Assembly: GCF_039724765.1 (NCBI RefSeq)
Contig: NZ_CP155733.1
Coordinates: forward strand, 1 to 64,000
DNA length: 64,000 bases
From: Sagittula stellata E-37
GTDB lineage: Bacteria > Pseudomonadota > Alphaproteobacteria > Rhodobacterales > Rhodobacteraceae
Reading direction: 5' to 3'
Part shown: positions 26,651 through 36,759 of the stretch, in pieces
How the letters are laid out: every line of letters begins with the position of its first letter
Numbering within the stretch: the first letter of the stretch is position 1
Notes under the pieces: generated by a model
Database searches by the model: none
Told to the model about the DNA's origin: nothing
The model's input: only the letters and a program-made list of their open reading frames with translations
Position numbers and translations under genes: made by a program

Positions 26651-27594
26651 GGCCCTCTTCCGTAGTGACACTCGACATCGCGATCTGCACCCACAATCGG
26701 CCCGACGACTTGTCTTGCACGCTCGACAGCCTGGCCGGCCTTCACTCCCCCGAGGGCGTACGCCTGCGGCTAGTCTTAGTGCTCAACGCCTGCGATCTAG
26801 AGGTAGTAACGTGGGGCCGCCGCTGCGCCGCGGTTCTGCCATTCGCCTCGCATGTTGTCGAAGAGCCGGAACCTGGCCTCAGCCATGCCCGCAACCGCGC
26901 CATCCGGGAAAGCACCGCTGATTGGCTGGCCTTCCTCGACGACGATGTGAAGGTGTCGCCGGAGTGGGCACAGGGGCTGTTGGCGACGGCCGCCGCGCTG
27001 GAAGCTGACATTATAGCCGGACGAACGCAATTGTGGTGGCGAGACTGCGCCCAGCCCGACTGGTGGTCGCCGCATTTCGATTGGATCGTCTCGGCCTTCG
27101 ACCATGGCGATGTGGACCACATTCTTACTCCGGCGCGCGCGGTGGGGGCGAACTTCGCCTGTGCGCGCCGCGTCTACGAGGCGGTGGGCCTGTTCGATCC
27201 CGATCTGGGCCGCAAGGGGTGTTCGCTGGCGGCGGGAGAGGAATCCGACTACTTGGCACGAGCCGATGCAAGGGGCTTTTGCTGTGCCTACAGCGCGGGT
27301 GCGAAGGTCCAACATCTCGTTGCACCCAAACGGCTCGAGCCTGCCTATTTCCGGCAGGTCTCGCACTATCAAGGTCGTGCTCACTATCACGCCAGCCCGC
27401 GACTGGGAGCGGCTCGTCTGAAGAGCACGGCCTACCAGCTTGCTATGCTGGGGAGCGCCACCCTGAAACAGCTGATCGCCCCGAAAGACAGCGCCGAGGC
27501 CCGCTATGCGCTAGTCAAGCGCGCCAACGCGCTGGGTGCACTGAACACCCTGCTGGCTGATCCGCCGGATCGGGATCGACCATTTGCAACCTGA
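26647..27594 (+). CDS. Glycosyltransferase family 2
   Basis: A 315-residue GT-A enzyme with IAICTHNRPDDLSCTLDSL near residue 10, LSHARNRAIRESTADW near 78 and the metal site FLDDDVKVSPEW near 98. GEESDYLARADARG near 200 provides the second acidic motif. Overlap with the upstream sulfotransferase (ATGA at 26647) shows co-translation. It probably transfers one sugar of the repeat unit. Donor unknown. Confidence 0.87.
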   Translation: MRPSSVVTLDIAICTHNRPDDLSCTLDSLAGLHSPEGVRLRLVLVLNACDLEVVTWGRRCAAVLPFASHVVEEPEPGLSHARNRAIRESTADWLAFLDDDVKVSPEWAQGLLATAAALEADIIAGRTQLWWRDCAQPDWWSPHFDWIVSAFDHGDVDHILTPARAVGANFACARRVYEAVGLFDPDLGRKGCSLAAGEESDYLARADARGFCCAYSAGAKVQHLVAPKRLEPAYFRQVSHYQGRAHYHASPRLGAARLKSTAYQLAMLGSATLKQLIAPKDSAEARYALVKRANALGALNTLLADPPDRDRPFAT

Positions 27595-27626
27595 GCGAGT
27601 GCTTCGCAATGACAGGAAGACCCACG

Positions 27627-28505
27627 ATGATCGAAAGCAGCGCAGCCATCGCTCTTGCCGGCGACCGCAATTTTTTGCCGCGCATCGCCACGCTGATGGT
27701 CATGCTACGAGATCGTGGGGACGTGATCGGCCGCCATCCAGTCTATATCTTCACCGATGATGCATCTCATTCCGACACCGCCGCCACACTGGACGCCAGC
27801 ATGGCTGAACTGGGAATTATCCGCGGGCGGGATTACGATTACCACTTGATTCCCATGGTGGAACTGGAGCGCTTGCCATACCGTTACCCAGGCATATCCT
27901 GCTACCTCCGATTGTGGCTGCCCAATGCACTTTCTGGCTTTCAACGATGTCTCTACCTCGACGGGGACGTGCTGATCCGTGACAGCCTGCAGCCGTTGAT
28001 TGAAACCGACTTGGAGGGCCGAACCCTTGGTGCCATTAATGAACCTGAAGCCGAAAGCGCCCGGCGACTTGGCCTCAAGCGTGAGAGCACCTTCAACAGC
28101 GGCATCCTCCTTATCGACCTACAGCGCTGGATCGAGAGGGATGTTTCCCGAAAAGCGCTGGACTGGTTGTTGGAAAATCGCGAACGGGTAGTTTGGGCCG
28201 ATCAGGATGCATTGAACTCCGTGCTGGATACGGACGTAAAGGATCTCGACAGGCGCTGGAATACCCTGCGTAACTGTCTGGATCGGACACCGGATCCCGT
28301 CATCGTACATTTTAACGGTGCCGCTAAGCCTTGGCACTTTGGGACGCGTCACGCCTATCGCAACGCCTATCGCCACTGGCTAAAGAAGACTCCTTGGCCG
28401 TCGCCCCTTATGGAGAAGGACAGCCTCAGGCATCGGTTGAAGGAAACCGTCCTTTATGATTTCTGGCTGTTCGCCAGGACCTTGACCACCTCAGAAAGGG
28501 ACTGA
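27627..28505 (+). CDS. Glycosyltransferase family 8 (LgtC-like)
   Basis: A 292-residue retaining GT8 enzyme. The DxD motif is in YLDGDVLIRDSLQPL near residue 113, followed by FNSGILLIDLQRW near 158, ADQDALNSVL near 193 and VHFNGAAKPWHF near 228. The family usually transfers galactose or glucose from UDP-sugars. The ATG at 27627 is preferred over one at 27609 because GGAAG lies eight bases upstream. It belongs to the ABC-transporter operon. A galactosyl role would fit the presence of galE but is not proven. Confidence 0.87.
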   Translation: MIESSAAIALAGDRNFLPRIATLMVMLRDRGDVIGRHPVYIFTDDASHSDTAATLDASMAELGIIRGRDYDYHLIPMVELERLPYRYPGISCYLRLWLPNALSGFQRCLYLDGDVLIRDSLQPLIETDLEGRTLGAINEPEAESARRLGLKRESTFNSGILLIDLQRWIERDVSRKALDWLLENRERVVWADQDALNSVLDTDVKDLDRRWNTLRNCLDRTPDPVIVHFNGAAKPWHFGTRHAYRNAYRHWLKKTPWPSPLMEKDSLRHRLKETVLYDFWLFARTLTTSERD

Positions 28506-28515
28506 AGAGGCCATT

Positions 28516-29217
28516 ATGATCCTAAGCCACAAGCACAAGTTCATCTTCATCTGCAATGGCAAGACCGGGACCACCTCAATCGAGAAACAGCTGATGCAGT
28601 ATCAGGAGGGGGCCGAATACGAGGTCACCCGCTCCGGGCTTTATGTCGGGCGCCACATCCCCGCCTTCGAGATGAAAAACCAGCTCTCACCCGAGGTATG
28701 GAACAGCTACTACAAGTTCGGTTTCGTTCGGAATCCCTATGACTGGTTCGTGTCGGTCTACTTCTGGAACATGCTACCGGGACCGTGGACGAAAAGCTGG
28801 AAGTACTTCGTTAAGAGCCCCGCGAAATGGGTACAAGCGCGCATGAAGGAACGCAAACATGCCCCTTCCGGGGAAAATGGCAAGCTTTCGGTCCGGGACG
28901 TGGATGCCTGCCGCGAGGCAATCAGGAGGTTCCGTGCTTGGGAAGGCGCGCGGGACATGCTGCAGTACTACCACCTCTATGATCTCAATGGCACGCAGCT
29001 GATGGACAAGATCGGCAAGTTCGAGAACCTCGAACAGGACTTCGACGAAATCTGTCAGGTGATCGGCATTCCGACACCGGCGCTGGAAAAGAACAATGCC
29101 ACCAAACACAAGTCCCACACCGCCTATTACACCGACGAAACAAAGGCTCATGTAAAAGAAGTCTGGAAAAAAGACTTCGAGGGTTTCGGTTACGACAGCG
29201 ATCCGGACTGGACCTGA
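28516..29217 (+). CDS. Sulfotransferase-like protein 3 (Sulfotransfer_2 type)
   Basis: A 233-residue protein. FIFICNGKTGTTSIEKQL near residue 10 is the 5'-phosphosulfate loop, and FVRNPYDWFVSVYFW near 73 the 3'-phosphate site, close to eukaryotic heparan and chondroitin sulfotransferase relatives. GAAGAGG nine bases upstream supports ATG 28516. It is lysine-rich toward the C-terminus. It lies in the ABC operon between GT8 and a further sulfotransferase. The acceptor sugar is unknown. Confidence 0.85.
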   Translation: MILSHKHKFIFICNGKTGTTSIEKQLMQYQEGAEYEVTRSGLYVGRHIPAFEMKNQLSPEVWNSYYKFGFVRNPYDWFVSVYFWNMLPGPWTKSWKYFVKSPAKWVQARMKERKHAPSGENGKLSVRDVDACREAIRRFRAWEGARDMLQYYHLYDLNGTQLMDKIGKFENLEQDFDEICQVIGIPTPALEKNNATKHKSHTAYYTDETKAHVKEVWKKDFEGFGYDSDPDWT

Positions 29218-29285
29218 GGGCAGGCCAGTTTGACTGGTAGGTAGACACCGGCAAGGCGACAACAGGACGGCACAAGGGGATGGTT

Positions 29286-30179
29286 GTGAAATACAAGGGT
29301 ACCTTCCTGCTCGGCGCAGGCGCGCAGAAAGCAGGAACGACTTGGCTTCAGGCCTATCTGAACAGCCGTCCAGGCTGCGAGATGGGCTATATTAAGGAAT
29401 ATCACGTTTGGGACGGGTTGACCGTTCCGGAAATGGTGCACTTCGATGCCCGCGGGCGGCGGTTCCCGTGGCGTGCCCGCGTCCGGTCGGCCTTTCGGCA
29501 AGCCCTCTACGATCAACCTGACCGGCTCGTTGTCCGGCAGCGCATGCAGAACGACCCAACGCGTTACTTTGATTACTTCGAGGCCTTTCTTGAACGGCCA
29601 GGGGTCGTCCTGACCGGGGATTTCACACCGAACTACTCCGGCCTCGGGACCGGAACGCTGATCCGCATCCGCGATGGTTTTTTGCGCCGAGGTATCCGGC
29701 CCCGCGCGGTCTTTGTGATGCGTGATCCGCTGGATCGCGCGCTGTCAGCAATCCGCATGTATCACCGCGACGGGCGCGGAGGGCGCGAAACGAAAGGTGT
29801 CTTTGAAGGTGTCGATATGGCGCGAGATCCCAATGCAGCCCTTCTGCCTTATCTCGACAGCACCGACTGGCGTCTGAGGGGCGACTATCCCGCGATCCTC
29901 GAACGACTCGAATCGGTGTTCCTCTCGGAGGACCTGTATGTCGGTTTCTATGAAACGATGTTCAGCCAAGCGGAATTCGCCCGCCTGAACGCCTTTTTCG
30001 GCACCGAACCTGATACTACCTTTCAGCAGCAGCGCTTCAATGCCACGCGCCAAGCGGCGCCGTTGCCGCCCGACATCCGGGCCCGTGCGGCTGAGCGCCT
30101 GGCCCCGGTCTATGAGGCAGTTTTCGCCCGCTGGCCCCAAATGCGGACGCACTGGTACACGCCTTCGGACGCGATGTGA
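29286..30179 (+). CDS. Sulfotransferase-like protein 4
   Basis: A protein of about 297 residues. GAQKAGTTWLQAYL near residue 12 is the PAPS 5'-loop and FVMRDPLDRALSAIRMY near 140 the 3'-site. AAGGGG ends right before an ATG at 29280 but lies six bases before the in-frame GTG at 29286, so GTG is preferred. It has the shape of bacterial sulfotransferase-domain proteins acting on carbohydrates. It is followed 18 bp later by another sulfotransferase of a different subtype, so they are not a simple tandem duplication. Confidence 0.83.
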   Translation: MKYKGTFLLGAGAQKAGTTWLQAYLNSRPGCEMGYIKEYHVWDGLTVPEMVHFDARGRRFPWRARVRSAFRQALYDQPDRLVVRQRMQNDPTRYFDYFEAFLERPGVVLTGDFTPNYSGLGTGTLIRIRDGFLRRGIRPRAVFVMRDPLDRALSAIRMYHRDGRGGRETKGVFEGVDMARDPNAALLPYLDSTDWRLRGDYPAILERLESVFLSEDLYVGFYETMFSQAEFARLNAFFGTEPDTTFQQQRFNATRQAAPLPPDIRARAAERLAPVYEAVFARWPQMRTHWYTPSDAM

Positions 30180-30197
30180 GCGGATGGGGGTACGCAG

Positions 30198-31103
30198 ATG
30201 ACAACCGAACCTGCAAGCCGCGTCGACGTCTTTATGATCGGTGCTTCCAAATGCGGAACCACCTCACTGGCCGAGGGCCTCAACACCTTGGGTCCGATCA
30301 GCACCGGCACGAAAAAGGAACCACGCTATTTCAGTGATCCCTCGACCATGGCGACGCCGCTGGCCCAATATCACGCGAATTACGACGCCGGGCGGCCGCT
30401 TTGGCTGGATGCCTCGACAACATATTCCGAGGTCTGGAAAGGCAAGAACGAACGTAGCGCCCTGCGCATCCATGACTATTGCGCGGATGCGAAGATCCTG
30501 ATGCTGGTGCGGCATCCGATGGCCCGAATTATCTCGGAGTGGCGACAATTTGTCTATTTGCTGGATGCAGGCAATCCGACAATAGAGCCCAATTACGGGG
30601 TCCATGCGCCCAAGGTGTTCTCACAGGACATCGAACGCTTTCCGGATTTGCTGGAAAATTCCCGCTACAGCCGCGCGCTGGCGCCTTACGTAGCGCGCTT
30701 TCCCGAGGAGCACATCCTGGTGATTCCATTTGAGCATCTACTGACCGGGCACCCAGAGGCGCTGGACAGGCTCGACGGTTTCCTCGGACTGAATGGGCGG
30801 CTGGCGCGGGGCCTCTGCCTCCGCCACAGCAATTCCGGTTCTATTAAAGGTACGGCGAATCCGCTGGGTCGGATGCTACGACGGGTGCCCGCGCTGCGCA
30901 GGCTGGGGGCGAAGTTGCCGCTTAATGTGCTCCGTCGCATCCGCCCGCTGATCAAGCGCGACCCCGACACGGGGCTCGATGTGGATGCGTGCGTGCTTGC
31001 ACGCTGCCGGGACGCGCTGCAAGGGGATACCCGCGCCTTTCTCGCACGCTGGGGCTGGGATCCGGCGCTCTACGACGACTGGGCCCCGTTCCGCAACCGC
31101 TGA
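30198..31103 (+). CDS. Sulfotransferase-like protein 5
   Basis: A 301-residue protein with the 5'-loop MIGASKCGTTSLAEGL near residue 13 and the 3'-site MLVRHPMARIISEWRQF near 98. KKEPRYFSDP near 38 is typical of heparan-sulfate N-deacetylase/sulfotransferase-like bacterial enzymes. GLDVDACVLARCRDAL near the end fits the same group. It stands alone in frame, with no overlap, 107 bp before the polymerase gene. Target unknown. Confidence 0.85.
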   Translation: MTTEPASRVDVFMIGASKCGTTSLAEGLNTLGPISTGTKKEPRYFSDPSTMATPLAQYHANYDAGRPLWLDASTTYSEVWKGKNERSALRIHDYCADAKILMLVRHPMARIISEWRQFVYLLDAGNPTIEPNYGVHAPKVFSQDIERFPDLLENSRYSRALAPYVARFPEEHILVIPFEHLLTGHPEALDRLDGFLGLNGRLARGLCLRHSNSGSIKGTANPLGRMLRRVPALRRLGAKLPLNVLRRIRPLIKRDPDTGLDVDACVLARCRDALQGDTRAFLARWGWDPALYDDWAPFRNR

Positions 31104-31209
31104 AGTCGGAGACGGGCTCACGACCCGCGCGCCGCCTTGCCTCATCGCGAGGTGCGGGCTATTCGGGGTGAAGGGCAGCCCGGAACCAAATTGGAGGCAC
31201 GACGCAGTA

Positions 31210-32739
31210 ATGCCAAGCGACGCGGTGTATACTGGAGGCCGATTCCACAACGCCGGCAGCTATTCGGCAGAACGTGCCGGTACCCTCGGTCGACGTATCG
31301 GAATGGGGCATATCTCTTACAATTTGGCGCTGATCGCCGCCCTGTTCTTTCTCAACAAGCTGGGCGCACCGGGGAACCTGCTTTTCTTTACAATCCTGAT
31401 CTGGATGATGCTGAAAAGCAGTGAATGGGCGCTGCGCGCGGTGTCTCTCATGTTCCTCGTGATCGTGGGCAATACCGCCTTGGTCAACACGACGATCGTG
31501 TTCAGCCTGGGCAAGTTCGCCTTTCTACTGATGTGCAGTATCCGGCTGTACTATTCGGCGCAGTTGAGGCGAATCTCTCTACTTTCGCATCCCGTTGTCC
31601 TGCCGCTTCTGATGTTTGTCATTGTAAGTATGCTTCTGGCCCTCGAAGGGGGATACCGAACCGACATCTCCGCGCTGAAGCTTTTTACATACACCACCGG
31701 CATGATGGTCGTGCTGGCCGGAGCCGTGGTAATGCGCGGGCGCTCCCATTCTCTGGACAACTGGTTCCTCTCAATGGCCCTCTTCGTGGTACTGGTCGGA
31801 CTGCTCTCTTATGCTGCGGGGATAGGCTTCAACGCCAAGACAGAGGAGGCCATTGCTTCTGGCCTGTTCAACGGCCCGTTCTACCACCCACAGACCCTCG
31901 GCCCGGGCGCTGCGATGATGACACTTTATCTGTTATGCTACACTAGCCTGACCTCCCTGCCGTATCGCAAGCTGGCGCTCTTTCTAATCCCCACCCTGTT
32001 GTTTTTCATATATTTATCCAGCTCGCGCACCTCGATTCTGGCAATCGCCATGGCGATCTTGGTGGCGGTGATCTGCCTTGCGTTTATGCAGCGTTCCGCC
32101 CTTAAGAAGATGATGCGCATAATACGCTTAGGGGCCGTCTTCGCGGTGTTCGGCGGGATCGCGCTTCTGACGATCGAACTGGTCGCACCAGGTACGGTCG
32201 TCGACAGAGTGGTAGCCTTTACAGTCAAGAACAACCGCGTCGGCGAGGTGTCCGCCGATGCGGTGCTGAGCTCGCGGGCCTCTCTGCTGGAGATGATGTG
32301 GGGCAATATCGCCGAGCAACCCTGGACAGGCATCGGTTTCGGCACGACCACGCGGGCGGGCTTTGCCGAGTACGCCACTATTTTCAACGCCACCACGGAA
32401 AAAGGCGTACTGCCGATCGCGGTAGTTGAGGAAACCGGTTACATCGGGGCCATCTTCTTTACTTTGCTGGTCGTGTCGCTGATTGCCTACTGCCTGCGCA
32501 CGCGGAACATTCCCGGCCTCATCGCGTTTGCCGGACTTCTGGGCCTCAACATGGCGGAGGCGAATTTCTTTTCCTTCGGCGGACACGGAGGCTTCTTCTG
32601 GATCTGGGTGATGGCCGCACTAATCCTCAACGATGCCACCGAAACATCCGCCCACACGGTACGGGCATCTGACACCCCGCCAGAACGCCCGGCCCGATCC
32701 GCCGTGCAGCCTGTGCACAACAGAAAAGATGCATCGTGA
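31210..32739 (+). CDS. O-antigen/exopolysaccharide polymerase (Wzy-like)
   Basis: A 509-residue integral membrane protein with about ten or more hydrophobic helices and a large polar loop near residues 330-405 (VKNNRVGEVSADAVLSSRAS, WTGIGFGTTTR). The order of a periplasmic loop rich in R and G followed by helices is typical of Wzy/WaaL proteins, which join repeat units on the periplasmic side. The frame is open from 30979, but that part overlaps the sulfotransferase gene; ATG 31210 with GGAGG upstream is preferred, although the spacing is long. Its stop overlaps the next start as GTGA. Sequence alone does not separate polymerase from ligase. Confidence 0.85.
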   Translation: MPSDAVYTGGRFHNAGSYSAERAGTLGRRIGMGHISYNLALIAALFFLNKLGAPGNLLFFTILIWMMLKSSEWALRAVSLMFLVIVGNTALVNTTIVFSLGKFAFLLMCSIRLYYSAQLRRISLLSHPVVLPLLMFVIVSMLLALEGGYRTDISALKLFTYTTGMMVVLAGAVVMRGRSHSLDNWFLSMALFVVLVGLLSYAAGIGFNAKTEEAIASGLFNGPFYHPQTLGPGAAMMTLYLLCYTSLTSLPYRKLALFLIPTLLFFIYLSSSRTSILAIAMAILVAVICLAFMQRSALKKMMRIIRLGAVFAVFGGIALLTIELVAPGTVVDRVVAFTVKNNRVGEVSADAVLSSRASLLEMMWGNIAEQPWTGIGFGTTTRAGFAEYATIFNATTEKGVLPIAVVEETGYIGAIFFTLLVVSLIAYCLRTRNIPGLIAFAGLLGLNMAEANFFSFGGHGGFFWIWVMAALILNDATETSAHTVRASDTPPERPARSAVQPVHNRKDAS

Positions 32740-33479
32740 CAACTATTTCTGTCGTTACCGCGGTATGGAACCGCGCGACCACCATTGCCGATGCGATCGA
32801 AAGCGTTGCTTCCCAAGATTATCCGGATGTCAAGCACGTGGTACAGGACGGCGGATCGACGGACGGCACGCTCGACGTGATCGCCCGTGTGGCCGGGCCG
32901 CGAGTCTCGCTTGAAAGTGCGCGGGACGGCGGCATTTATGATGGCATCAATAAGGGGCTGACCCGCGCCACCGGCGACATAGTTGGCCTGATGCATTCGG
33001 ACGATCTGTTCGCCGGACCGCACATCTTGGGCCGCGTGGCCGAGGCGCTGGAGGACCCGGAGATAGACGGCGTCTATGGCGATCTCGATTATGTCTCCGC
33101 CGGGGACACCACGCGTGTCATCCGCAAGTGGCGCTCGGGTGCCTATGACGCGCGCCTGCTTCACCGGGGCTGGATGCCGCCGCATCCCACGCTCTACCTG
33201 CGACGGGCGGTCTTTGATCGCTGGGGGATGTACGACACATCTTTCCGCATCGCCGCCGACTACGACGCCATGCTGCGCTATCTCGTGAAGGGGCGGGTGC
33301 GGCTGGCCTACGTGCCCGAGGTCTTTGTCAGGATGCGCATGGGCGGTGAAAGCAACCGCTCCCTACGCAAGATGATTGAAAAGAGCCGCGAGGACTATCG
33401 CGCTATCCGCACCAATGGTGTAGGCGGTATGGGAACCCTTGCGCTTAAGAACCTTTCCAAGATCCAGCAGTTTTTCTGA
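32736..33479 (+). CDS. Glycosyltransferase family 2 (WcaA-like)
   Basis: A 247-residue GT-A enzyme: [19 protein letters not shown] at the N-terminus, [13 protein letters not shown] near residue 37 and the metal site [10 protein letters not shown] near 85. [12 protein letters not shown] and [13 protein letters not shown] are typical of colanic-acid WcaA/WcaE-like transferases. The start is GTG at 32736, overlapping the polymerase stop. It precedes gmd by 8 bp, so fucose or mannose transfer is plausible but unproven. Confidence 0.88.
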   Translation: MTTISVVTAVWNRATTIADAIESVASQDYPDVKHVVQDGGSTDGTLDVIARVAGPRVSLESARDGGIYDGINKGLTRATGDIVGLMHSDDLFAGPHILGRVAEALEDPEIDGVYGDLDYVSAGDTTRVIRKWRSGAYDARLLHRGWMPPHPTLYLRRAVFDRWGMYDTSFRIAADYDAMLRYLVKGRVRLAYVPEVFVRMRMGGESNRSLRKMIEKSREDYRAIRTNGVGGMGTLALKNLSKIQQFF

Positions 33480-33487
33480 GAAATGAC

Positions 33488-34609
33488 ATGACCAAGCGTG
33501 CACTCATTACCGGTATCACGGGCCAAGACGGCTCCTACCTCGCGGAATTCCTGCTGAAGAAGGGCTACGAGGTCCACGGCATCAAGCGCCGCGCCTCCCT
33601 CTTCAACACCGACCGCATTGATCACATCTATCAGGACCCACACGAACCCGACCCCAAGCTTAGGCTGCACTACGGGGATCTGACCGATACCTCCAACCTG
33701 ACCCGTATCCTGTCCCAAGTGGAGCCCGACGAAGTCTACAACCTAGGCGCGCAAAGCCATGTGGCCGTCAGCTTCGAGGCGCCGGAATACACTGCCGACG
33801 TGGATGCCATCGGCACGCTGCGCTTGCTTGAGGCGATCCGCTTCCTCGGGCTGGAAAAGAAAAGCCGCTTCTACCAGGCCTCCACCTCCGAGCTCTACGG
33901 ACTGGTGCAAGAGGTCCCGCAGAAGGAAACGACTCCCTTCCACCCACGCTCGCCGTACGCCGTGGCTAAGATGTACGCCTACTGGATCACGGTGAACTAC
34001 CGCGAGGCTTACGGGATGTATGCCTGCAACGGTATCCTCTTCAATCATGAGAGCCCGCGCCGCGGCGAAACCTTCGTGACGCGCAAGATCACCCGCAGCA
34101 TGGCGAATATCGCCCAAGGACTCGAGGATTGCCTGCACATGGGCAACATCGATTCACTACGCGACTGGGGTCACGCCAAGGATTACGTCCGGATGCAGTG
34201 GATGATGCTCCAACAGAAGGCAGCCGAGGATTTCGTCATCGCCACCGGAGTGCAATATTCCGTACGGGAGTTTGTCACGTGGTCCGCGCGCGAGCTCGGC
34301 ATTGAGCTGGCGTTTTCTGGCTCCGGCGTGGACGAGATCGCCACGGTCAGCGCCGTAACCTCCGACATGGCACCGGCAGTGAAACCGGGTGACGTGATCC
34401 TGCGCATTGACCCGCGCTACTTCCGGCCCGCCGAGGTCGAGACTCTTCTGGGGGACCCGTCCAAGGCCAAGCAAAAGCTGGGCTGGGTGCCCGAAATCAC
34501 CGCGCAGGAAATGTGCGCCGAGATGGTCGCCGAAGACCTCAAAGCCGCCCGTAGACATGCCCTGCTGAAGGAGCACGGCTACGAATTGCCTGTGGCGCTG
34601 GAAGGGTGA
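33488..34609 (+). CDS. gmd: GDP-mannose 4,6-dehydratase
   Basis: A 373-residue enzyme turning GDP-mannose into GDP-4-keto-6-deoxymannose. [15 protein letters not shown] near residue 9 is the NADP site, [13 protein letters not shown] near 87 and [15 protein letters not shown] near 130 are family hallmarks, and YAVAKMYAY near 157 gives YxxxK. Length matches the E. coli type (373). With fcl 1.1 kb downstream in the same operon it makes GDP-L-fucose. A second, shorter gmd is present at 45.4 kb. Confidence 0.96.
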   Translation: MTKRALITGITGQDGSYLAEFLLKKGYEVHGIKRRASLFNTDRIDHIYQDPHEPDPKLRLHYGDLTDTSNLTRILSQVEPDEVYNLGAQSHVAVSFEAPEYTADVDAIGTLRLLEAIRFLGLEKKSRFYQASTSELYGLVQEVPQKETTPFHPRSPYAVAKMYAYWITVNYREAYGMYACNGILFNHESPRRGETFVTRKITRSMANIAQGLEDCLHMGNIDSLRDWGHAKDYVRMQWMMLQQKAAEDFVIATGVQYSVREFVTWSARELGIELAFSGSGVDEIATVSAVTSDMAPAVKPGDVILRIDPRYFRPAEVETLLGDPSKAKQKLGWVPEITAQEMCAEMVAEDLKAARRHALLKEHGYELPVALEG

Positions 34610-34613
34610 GAGA

Positions 34614-35732
34614 GTGAGCACTAGTGCTTATCGACGGGACATTGATGGGCTGAGAACGATTGCAGTGCTCCCGGTTGTTTTTGGCCATGCGGGACTGTCG
34701 TTATTTGCCGGTGGCTTTGTGGGCGTAGATGTTTTTTTCGTAATCTCGGGGTTCCTGATCACGGGCATTCTCCTTCGTGAAATCGAGAACGGCAATTTCT
34801 CTCTTCTGGGGTTTTACGAACGCAGAGCCCGGCGCATTCTACCAGCGCTCTTCCTAGTAGTTTTTCTGTGCATACTCGCGGCTTGGTTTACCTGGCCACC
34901 TATGCAGTACCGCGGGCTTGGAACCGCGACCATCGCGACGCGGTTGTTTGCCTCCAACATACTTTTCTGGCGCAACGCCAGTGACTATTTCGCCCCTGAC
35001 GTTCTGCGGGAGCCACTTCTGCACACGTGGAGCCTTGCTGTAGAAGAACAGTTCTACTTATTTTTCCCGCTGCTTTTGTGGGCCTTGGTGGGCTTAGCCC
35101 GCCGACACCTCACTATAGTCATTGGCAGTTTGGTGGGCGCCTCGTTTCTCTACGCTGTTTGGGCGACACATTACACTCCGGTCGCGGCCTTTTACTTGAT
35201 CCCCGCCCGTATATGGGAGCTGGGAATGGGCGCACTGCTCGCTCTGGGCGCGTTCCCAGCTGTTCACAGAAGAATTGTGGCAGAAGCAATTTCGGGAGCG
35301 GGTCTGATCGCCATCGCTCTGGCTGTGCTGCTGCTGGATGAAAGTGTGCGATTTCCGGGCGCGGCGGCGCTGCCACCAGTGCTTGGTGCAACGGCGATAA
35401 TATGGGCCGGGGGCGACCACAGAACACTGGTTGGGCGCAGCCTGACTTGGCAACAGATGCCACTCGCTCCGACTATAGAGGACTACAGGAAGCGCAACGC
35501 TAAAGCAGAAGCGATCCTGCATAGGCTCGCCTCCCGGTACGACGCAACCTACGTTTCCCTCGGCACAACCTTCTGTACACCAGATTGTTGGATCATTGAT
35601 AACGCAACCGGCCATCTGCTCTACTCCGACGACAATCATCTCAGCGAGGACGGTTCACGGCTTATGGTTCCCCGCATTTTTGATGCTGCGCTGGAATCCT
35701 TTCCTAGGGACCTCTTTCACAGGAACAACTAA
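34614..35732 (+). CDS. Membrane acyltransferase (OafA-type) with in-frame internal deletion
   Basis: A 372-residue protein. Residues 1-280 are an acyltransferase-3 membrane domain: [32 protein letters not shown] and [17 protein letters not shown]. After about residue 282 (GRSLTW) it jumps directly to the tail of an SGNH esterase-like domain, ending with [16 protein letters not shown], where D and H are the late catalytic residues. Family members with both domains are normally about 620-680 residues, so roughly 270-300 residues, including the last helices and the SGNH nucleophile serine, are missing without loss of frame. GTG at 34614 follows GAAGGG. It may be inactive or a minimal O-acetyltransferase. 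It lies between gmd and fcl. Confidence 0.75.
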   Translation: MSTSAYRRDIDGLRTIAVLPVVFGHAGLSLFAGGFVGVDVFFVISGFLITGILLREIENGNFSLLGFYERRARRILPALFLVVFLCILAAWFTWPPMQYRGLGTATIATRLFASNILFWRNASDYFAPDVLREPLLHTWSLAVEEQFYLFFPLLLWALVGLARRHLTIVIGSLVGASFLYAVWATHYTPVAAFYLIPARIWELGMGALLALGAFPAVHRRIVAEAISGAGLIAIALAVLLLDESVRFPGAAALPPVLGATAIIWAGGDHRTLVGRSLTWQQMPLAPTIEDYRKRNAKAEAILHRLASRYDATYVSLGTTFCTPDCWIIDNATGHLLYSDDNHLSEDGSRLMVPRIFDAALESFPRDLFHRNN

Positions 35733-35749
35733 CCGGCAGGGCTTTTTAC

Positions 35750-36724
35750 ATGACCCGTATTTACATCGCAGGCCATCGTGGCATGGTGGGGGGCGCGATC
35801 CTGCGCAAGCTGGAGGCGCGTCGCGATGCAGGAGAGGCTATCGACCTCGTAACCCGCACTCGCGCAGAGCTGGAGCTGACCGATCAAGGCGCCGTGAACG
35901 CCTTTTTTGCCGAAGAAAAGCCCGACATCGTGATCCTCGCTGCAGCCAAGGTGGGCGGCATCCATGCCAACAACACATACCCGGCGGAATTTATCTGGGA
36001 CAACCTGATGGTGCAGTGCAACGTCATCAACGCAGCCTACCGCAACGGGGTGAGGAGGATGCTGCAACTGGGATCGTCCTGCATCTACCCACGTGCCGTG
36101 TCGCAGCCGATGCGCGAGGGTGCTCTGCTGACAGGCCAGCTTGAGTCCACCAACGAACCTTACGCCATCGCCAAGATCGCCGGCATCAAAATGTGCGAGA
36201 GCTACAACCGGCAGTACGGCGTCGACTATCGTTCCGTCATGCCGACGAACCTCTACGGGCCGGGCGACAACTTCCACCCCGAAAACTCCCATGTGCTGCC
36301 CGCGCTGATCCGGCGCTTCCACGAGGCCGCGCAGGACGGCCACGAAGAAGTGACGATCTGGGGCTCGGGCAAGCCGATGCGGGAATTCCTGCATGTGGAA
36401 GACATGGCGGAGGCTTCGCTCTTCGTGCTCAACCTTGACAAGGCGACCTACGAGGCCAACACCCAGCCGATGCTCAGCCACATCAACGTGGGCAGCGGTG
36501 TAGACGTGACGATCCTCGATGTGGCACGGATGGTGGCGAAGATTACGAGGTTCGAGGGCAGGATCACCACCGACCCGACAAAGCCCGACGGCACCATGCG
36601 CAAGCTGATGGATGTCAGCCGCCTGCGCGACATGGGCTGGCAAGCCCGCATCGGGCTGGAGGAAGGCCTACGAGAAACTTACGCTTGGTTTCTCGACCAC
36701 CAAAACGATTTCCGCGAAAAGTAA
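35750..36724 (+). CDS. fcl: GDP-L-fucose synthase
   Basis: A 324-residue epimerase-reductase that completes GDP-fucose synthesis from the gmd product. [14 protein letters not shown] near residue 8 is the NADP loop, [12 protein letters not shown] near 64 and LGSSCIYPR near 106 are family signatures, and YAIAK near 135 provides YxxxK. It ends the plus-strand operon that began at 23.8 kb, and it converges with ugd 35 bp away. Confidence 0.95.
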   Translation: MTRIYIAGHRGMVGGAILRKLEARRDAGEAIDLVTRTRAELELTDQGAVNAFFAEEKPDIVILAAAKVGGIHANNTYPAEFIWDNLMVQCNVINAAYRNGVRRMLQLGSSCIYPRAVSQPMREGALLTGQLESTNEPYAIAKIAGIKMCESYNRQYGVDYRSVMPTNLYGPGDNFHPENSHVLPALIRRFHEAAQDGHEEVTIWGSGKPMREFLHVEDMAEASLFVLNLDKATYEANTQPMLSHINVGSGVDVTILDVARMVAKITRFEGRITTDPTKPDGTMRKLMDVSRLRDMGWQARIGLEEGLRETYAWFLDHQNDFREK

Positions 36725-36759
36725 GGGGCGGGGGACACGCACCCCCGGTCCCATTATCC

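Noticed and set aside
30979..31209. Upstream extension of the polymerase gene
   Set aside because: The frame is open from 30979, but it overlaps the sulfotransferase gene by 125 bp and adds arginine-rich, non-membrane sequence. ATG 31210 is preferred.
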